Below, in pieces: positions 61,694 through 64,000 of a stretch of DNA of 64,000 bases. Both the position numbers and the translations under genes were made by a program. The DNA is from Bradyrhizobium sp. 141. GTDB lineage: Bacteria > Pseudomonadota > Alphaproteobacteria > Rhizobiales > Xanthobacteraceae. A model generated the notes under the pieces. That model was not told the origin of the DNA. It saw only the letters and a list, made by a program, of their open reading frames with translations, and made no database searches. The stretch lies in contig NZ_JADPKR010000013.1 of the NCBI RefSeq assembly GCF_023074055.1, positions 124,001-188,000 on the forward strand, given 5' to 3'. How positions within the stretch are numbered: the stretch's first letter is position 1; each line of letters begins with the position of its first letter.

Positions 61694-61984
61694 TTGATCG
61701 AGTATCCTCTCGAACGTCTTCGAGATTCAATCGGCCGGTTTATCGTTCCCTCAGGTGCATTGTCGGACATCCAGGCCTTGAGGGCCCAAATCGAACTAAG
61801 GCGGCGCGCATTGAGGGAGATCGAGATTATTCGCTCCCGTTTGTTCTTATGCCGCGCGGCGGTAGGGCTTCCTGGACGAAGGAAAAGTGGACATCGGTCT
61901 CTTAAATGCAGGCTGAGGCGGGGCAGTTGTTCAGGCGGTCAGCTTAAATCCTGGGCGCTTGGGCGGTTTCCTCGCCGCAAGTAG
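61694..61984 (+). CDS. possible small gene behind the strong promoter
   Basis: 96 residues if TTG 61694 is used (AGGAGA eight bases upstream). The first 55 residues (IEYPLERLRDSIGRFIVPSG... LRREIEIIR-type helix) look like a real small helical protein, but the Arg-rich tail does not. Placement behind a strong promoter supports transcription; coding status uncertain. Confidence 0.35.
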   Translation: MIEYPLERLRDSIGRFIVPSGALSDIQALRAQIELRRRALREIEIIRSRLFLCRAAVGLPGRRKSGHRSLKCRLRRGSCSGGQLKSWALGRFPRRK

Positions 61985-62183
61985 GACGTGTGGTATTTCC
62001 TGCCCTCAAGTTGGATTAGCGGCTCGCTCCTTTTACCAGCTTGATTACTAACCGCGACCCAGTTATCTGGGGGGCGAGTTTGGTTCCATACATTGCTTTG
62101 GATAATTTGGCTCTGTGTCTTGATTAATGTCGACTGGGGCAATATTAGATGGAACTAGGTGGGCGCAACTACACGGTGCGAGA

Positions 62184-62552
62184 ATGTCAGCTAAGAAACT
62201 CGAATTAGAATCCATGTCCCTCGACGATCTATGGTCGCTTCATGAGGAAATTAGCGGCATTTTGTCGGATCGGATCAAGGCGGAAAAGCAGGAACTGGAG
62301 AAGCGCCTAGCGGTTCTCGGCGGCGGGATGGCTGTGTTAGCCGAAAGAAGAGAGTCGGGCGTCTCCCCGCCCGGCAAACAGAGGCGCAAATATCCGCGCG
62401 TGCTGCCGAAATATCGCAATCCCCAGACTTCGGAAACCTGGTCGGGACGTGGTAAGCAGCCGCGATGGTTGGTTGCTGCCATGAAATCCGGCCGTCGGAT
62501 CGAGGAGTTTCGCATAGGGGGAGCGGGTCCGAAGCTTCGGCAGCGGGCGTGA
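62184..62552 (+). CDS. H-NS/HvrA-type nucleoid protein (second copy)
   Basis: 122 residues from ATG 62184; the frame is open upstream to 62127. N-terminal SMSLDDLWSLHEEISGILSD and EKQELEKRLAVLG, C-terminal RRKYPRVLPKYRNP and TWSGRGKQPRWLVAA. Clearly paralogous to the 61087 protein. Probably forms homo- or hetero-oligomers on the AT-rich segment between the two genes. Confidence 0.88.
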   Translation: MSAKKLELESMSLDDLWSLHEEISGILSDRIKAEKQELEKRLAVLGGGMAVLAERRESGVSPPGKQRRKYPRVLPKYRNPQTSETWSGRGKQPRWLVAAMKSGRRIEEFRIGGAGPKLRQRA

Positions 62553-62607
62553 AGCGGCGCTACGCCAGCAGGCTGGCGTAGCTTGGCGCTTTGAGCGGAG
62601 ATCCAGC

Positions 62608-64000
62608 CTAGTAGGCGTTACGGCCCCGCAATACTTCCATCGGAGTTCGCAACAGGATTGCGAGATCCAGCCGAAGACTCCAATTGTCGATGTACCAGAG
62701 ATCGTACTGTACACGTGCTTCGATCATGGAGGCTGTGGGAGTTGCGCCGCGGCAGCCGTGGATCTGGGCCCATCCGGTCAGTCCCGGCCTGACCCTGCGG
62801 CGAAACGCGTAGTTTCGCACGAGCTTGTCAAACTGTCCGTCGTGGGCCAAGGCGTGGGGACGCGGACCCACCAGCGACATGCTGCCCTCGACCACATTCA
62901 GCAGTTGCGGCAGTTCATCGAAACTGGTCCGACGCAGCCATTTGCCGACGCGGGTAACGCGTCGATCGGCGCGGTTAGCCTGAAGGATTACGGGCCCATC
63001 CTCAAGCACATGCATGGTCCGGAATTTGCGGATTAAGAATATTCGGCCGTTGAAGCCACAGCGTTGCTGCCGAAAGAATATAGGGCCGGGAGAATCCAGC
63101 TTGATCGCGATTGCAGCCAGCGCAAGCAGCGGGGCGAGCATCGCCAAGCCGAGGCTACCCCCGATAATATCAATCGTCCGCTTGATCGCGGACTCCAGCG
63201 GCGTCAGGGGGCCACGCTGTAGTTCTACACAAACGGCACTTCCAAGACTCCGCTTAGGGTGTCGAAGCAATTCGGACGTTGTGCCGACGGGCACGAAAAT
63301 GATCGGGAACGGCAATACGCGTAAATCGGCAACAAAGGCTCGCAATTCGGGCCATCGCTCCGGGGCGGCTTCCACCACCACCTGATCGAGCTGGCAGGTG
63401 CGGATGTGGTCGATGACGCGGGCCGTGAGCCGCCTTCGGCAGGCGGGACCGAAGCCAAGCGGAGGCAAGCTGAATCGTCCCTTCACGCAATATCCGTGCA
63501 TTGATAGGGTTTCGGACAACCCCACGTTCTTCGACCATGGTTGATCGCTGATCAGAACGATATTTGTGTTGGCGAACTTTCTGCCGCTCAGGGCCCTTCC
63601 GAGAAGCACCTTGACTCCCCACCGTTCGGCCAAAAGCAAACTCAGACCGATAACGACGAAGAGTAGTCCTGCTTGCTGTGAGGTCCCCGGGTGAATTGCA
63701 AAGCCGTACACCGACCAAATGAAAAGCACCGATGACGTCCAAGCCAGACAGACCGCCCGCATCTGATTTCGGAGGGCGAGGAGTTCAACTGGCTGATAAA
63801 GCCCGTGCGTCTTCAGCAGGCAAACGAGACAAGCTGCGCTGATCAGCGCCAGGCCAAGTGCGTTGCTCACGCCGGCTGCGGCTTGCCCATTTTGGGCTTG
63901 GTGCAGCAATGAGGAAACGATGCTCGCAAATAGAATGGTCGCAATATCCGCACAGAGCGCCACGTGCTCGACCGCGTCATAACGGAGGGGCCATTTGTGC
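62608..64000 (-). CDS. polyprenyl glycosylphosphotransferase (ExoY/WcaJ type), partial at right edge
   Basis: 463 residues inside the window; the frame stays open to the edge (…[17 protein letters not shown]…), so the start lies beyond. N-terminal membrane segments (about five), a CoA-binding-like middle region, and the C-terminal bacterial sugar transferase domain: [67 protein letters not shown] and VGPRPHA. It attaches the first sugar phosphate to undecaprenyl phosphate to start exopolysaccharide synthesis at the inner membrane. Confidence 0.92.
   Translation of the reverse strand, partial: HKWPLRYDAVEHVALCADIATILFASIVSSLLHQAQNGQAAAGVSNALGLALISAACLVCLLKTHGLYQPVELLALRNQMRAVCLAWTSSVLFIWSVYGFAIHPGTSQQAGLLFVVIGLSLLLAERWGVKVLLGRALSGRKFANTNIVLISDQPWSKNVGLSETLSMHGYCVKGRFSLPPLGFGPACRRRLTARVIDHIRTCQLDQVVVEAAPERWPELRAFVADLRVLPFPIIFVPVGTTSELLRHPKRSLGSAVCVELQRGPLTPLESAIKRTIDIIGGSLGLAMLAPLLALAAIAIKLDSPGPIFFRQQRCGFNGRIFLIRKFRTMHVLEDGPVILQANRADRRVTRVGKWLRRTSFDELPQLLNVVEGSMSLVGPRPHALAHDGQFDKLVRNYAFRRRVRPGLTGWAQIHGCRGATPTASMIEARVQYDLWYIDNWSLRLDLAILLRTPMEVLRGRNAY

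Overview
The window looks like a chromosomal segment of an alphaproteobacterium of the Bradyrhizobium / Nitrobacteraceae type. The DNA is GC-rich with long antisense shadow frames. It carries FixK/FixJ-type regulators, repeated FNR/FixK-type boxes (TTGA-N6-TCAA), HvrA/H-NS-like proteins and an ExoY-type sugar transferase. This assignment is inference from gene content. No rRNA, tRNA, CRISPR array or intact insertion sequence was found.

Layout. (1) 0.3-6.8 kb: a leftward stress-type set (zinc alcohol dehydrogenase, small membrane protein, GH13 glucosidase, CsbD-like protein, DUF305 membrane protein) and two short-chain dehydrogenases. (2) 6.1-16.4 kb: a carbohydrate catabolic locus. A LacI regulator and an SDR face a MalEFGK-type ABC importer that is interleaved with a dehydrogenase, a PfkB kinase, a LacD-type aldolase and an enolase-superfamily enzyme. 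Two LacI-type operator candidates lie between the divergent units. (3) 17-54.6 kb: the most distinctive part, a large block in which nearly every transcription unit starts behind a FixK/FNR-type box. I find nine (17180, 18338, 27083, 31187, 37505, 39995, 46531, 48346, 51511). The block holds DUF3141, phosphotransacetylase, acetate kinase, FabI, MaoC hydratase, CoA transferase and phasin genes (acetyl-CoA / polyhydroxybutyrate overflow metabolism). It also holds several alpha/beta hydrolases, a K+-channel-like protein, a FixK-like regulator with a FixJ-like regulator and a lone receiver, and two AspT-type antiporters around a large Orn/Lys/Arg-type decarboxylase. SulP and DUF1275 membrane proteins, PPK2, a DUF3302/HlyD pair and a set of exported DUF2092/DUF3300/DUF2950 proteins with a sensor kinase complete it. 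(4) 54.6-56.5 kb: a second membrane sensor kinase. (5) 56.5-62.6 kb: a gene-poor, locally AT-rich accessory stretch with a PqqD-HprK fusion kinase, a nucleotidyltransferase and tiny coupled ORFs upstream (a candidate peptide-modification locus), plus two divergent H-NS-like genes. (6) 62.6-64 kb: an exopolysaccharide-initiating sugar-phosphate transferase running off the right edge.

How it fits together (inference). Under low oxygen the FixK-type regulator would switch on substrate-level phosphorylation through Pta-AckA, reductive carbon storage, amino-acid decarboxylation coupled to electrogenic exchange, polyphosphate metabolism and envelope remodelling. Three of the boxes sit almost exactly midway between two divergent start codons, so one palindrome could serve both directions.
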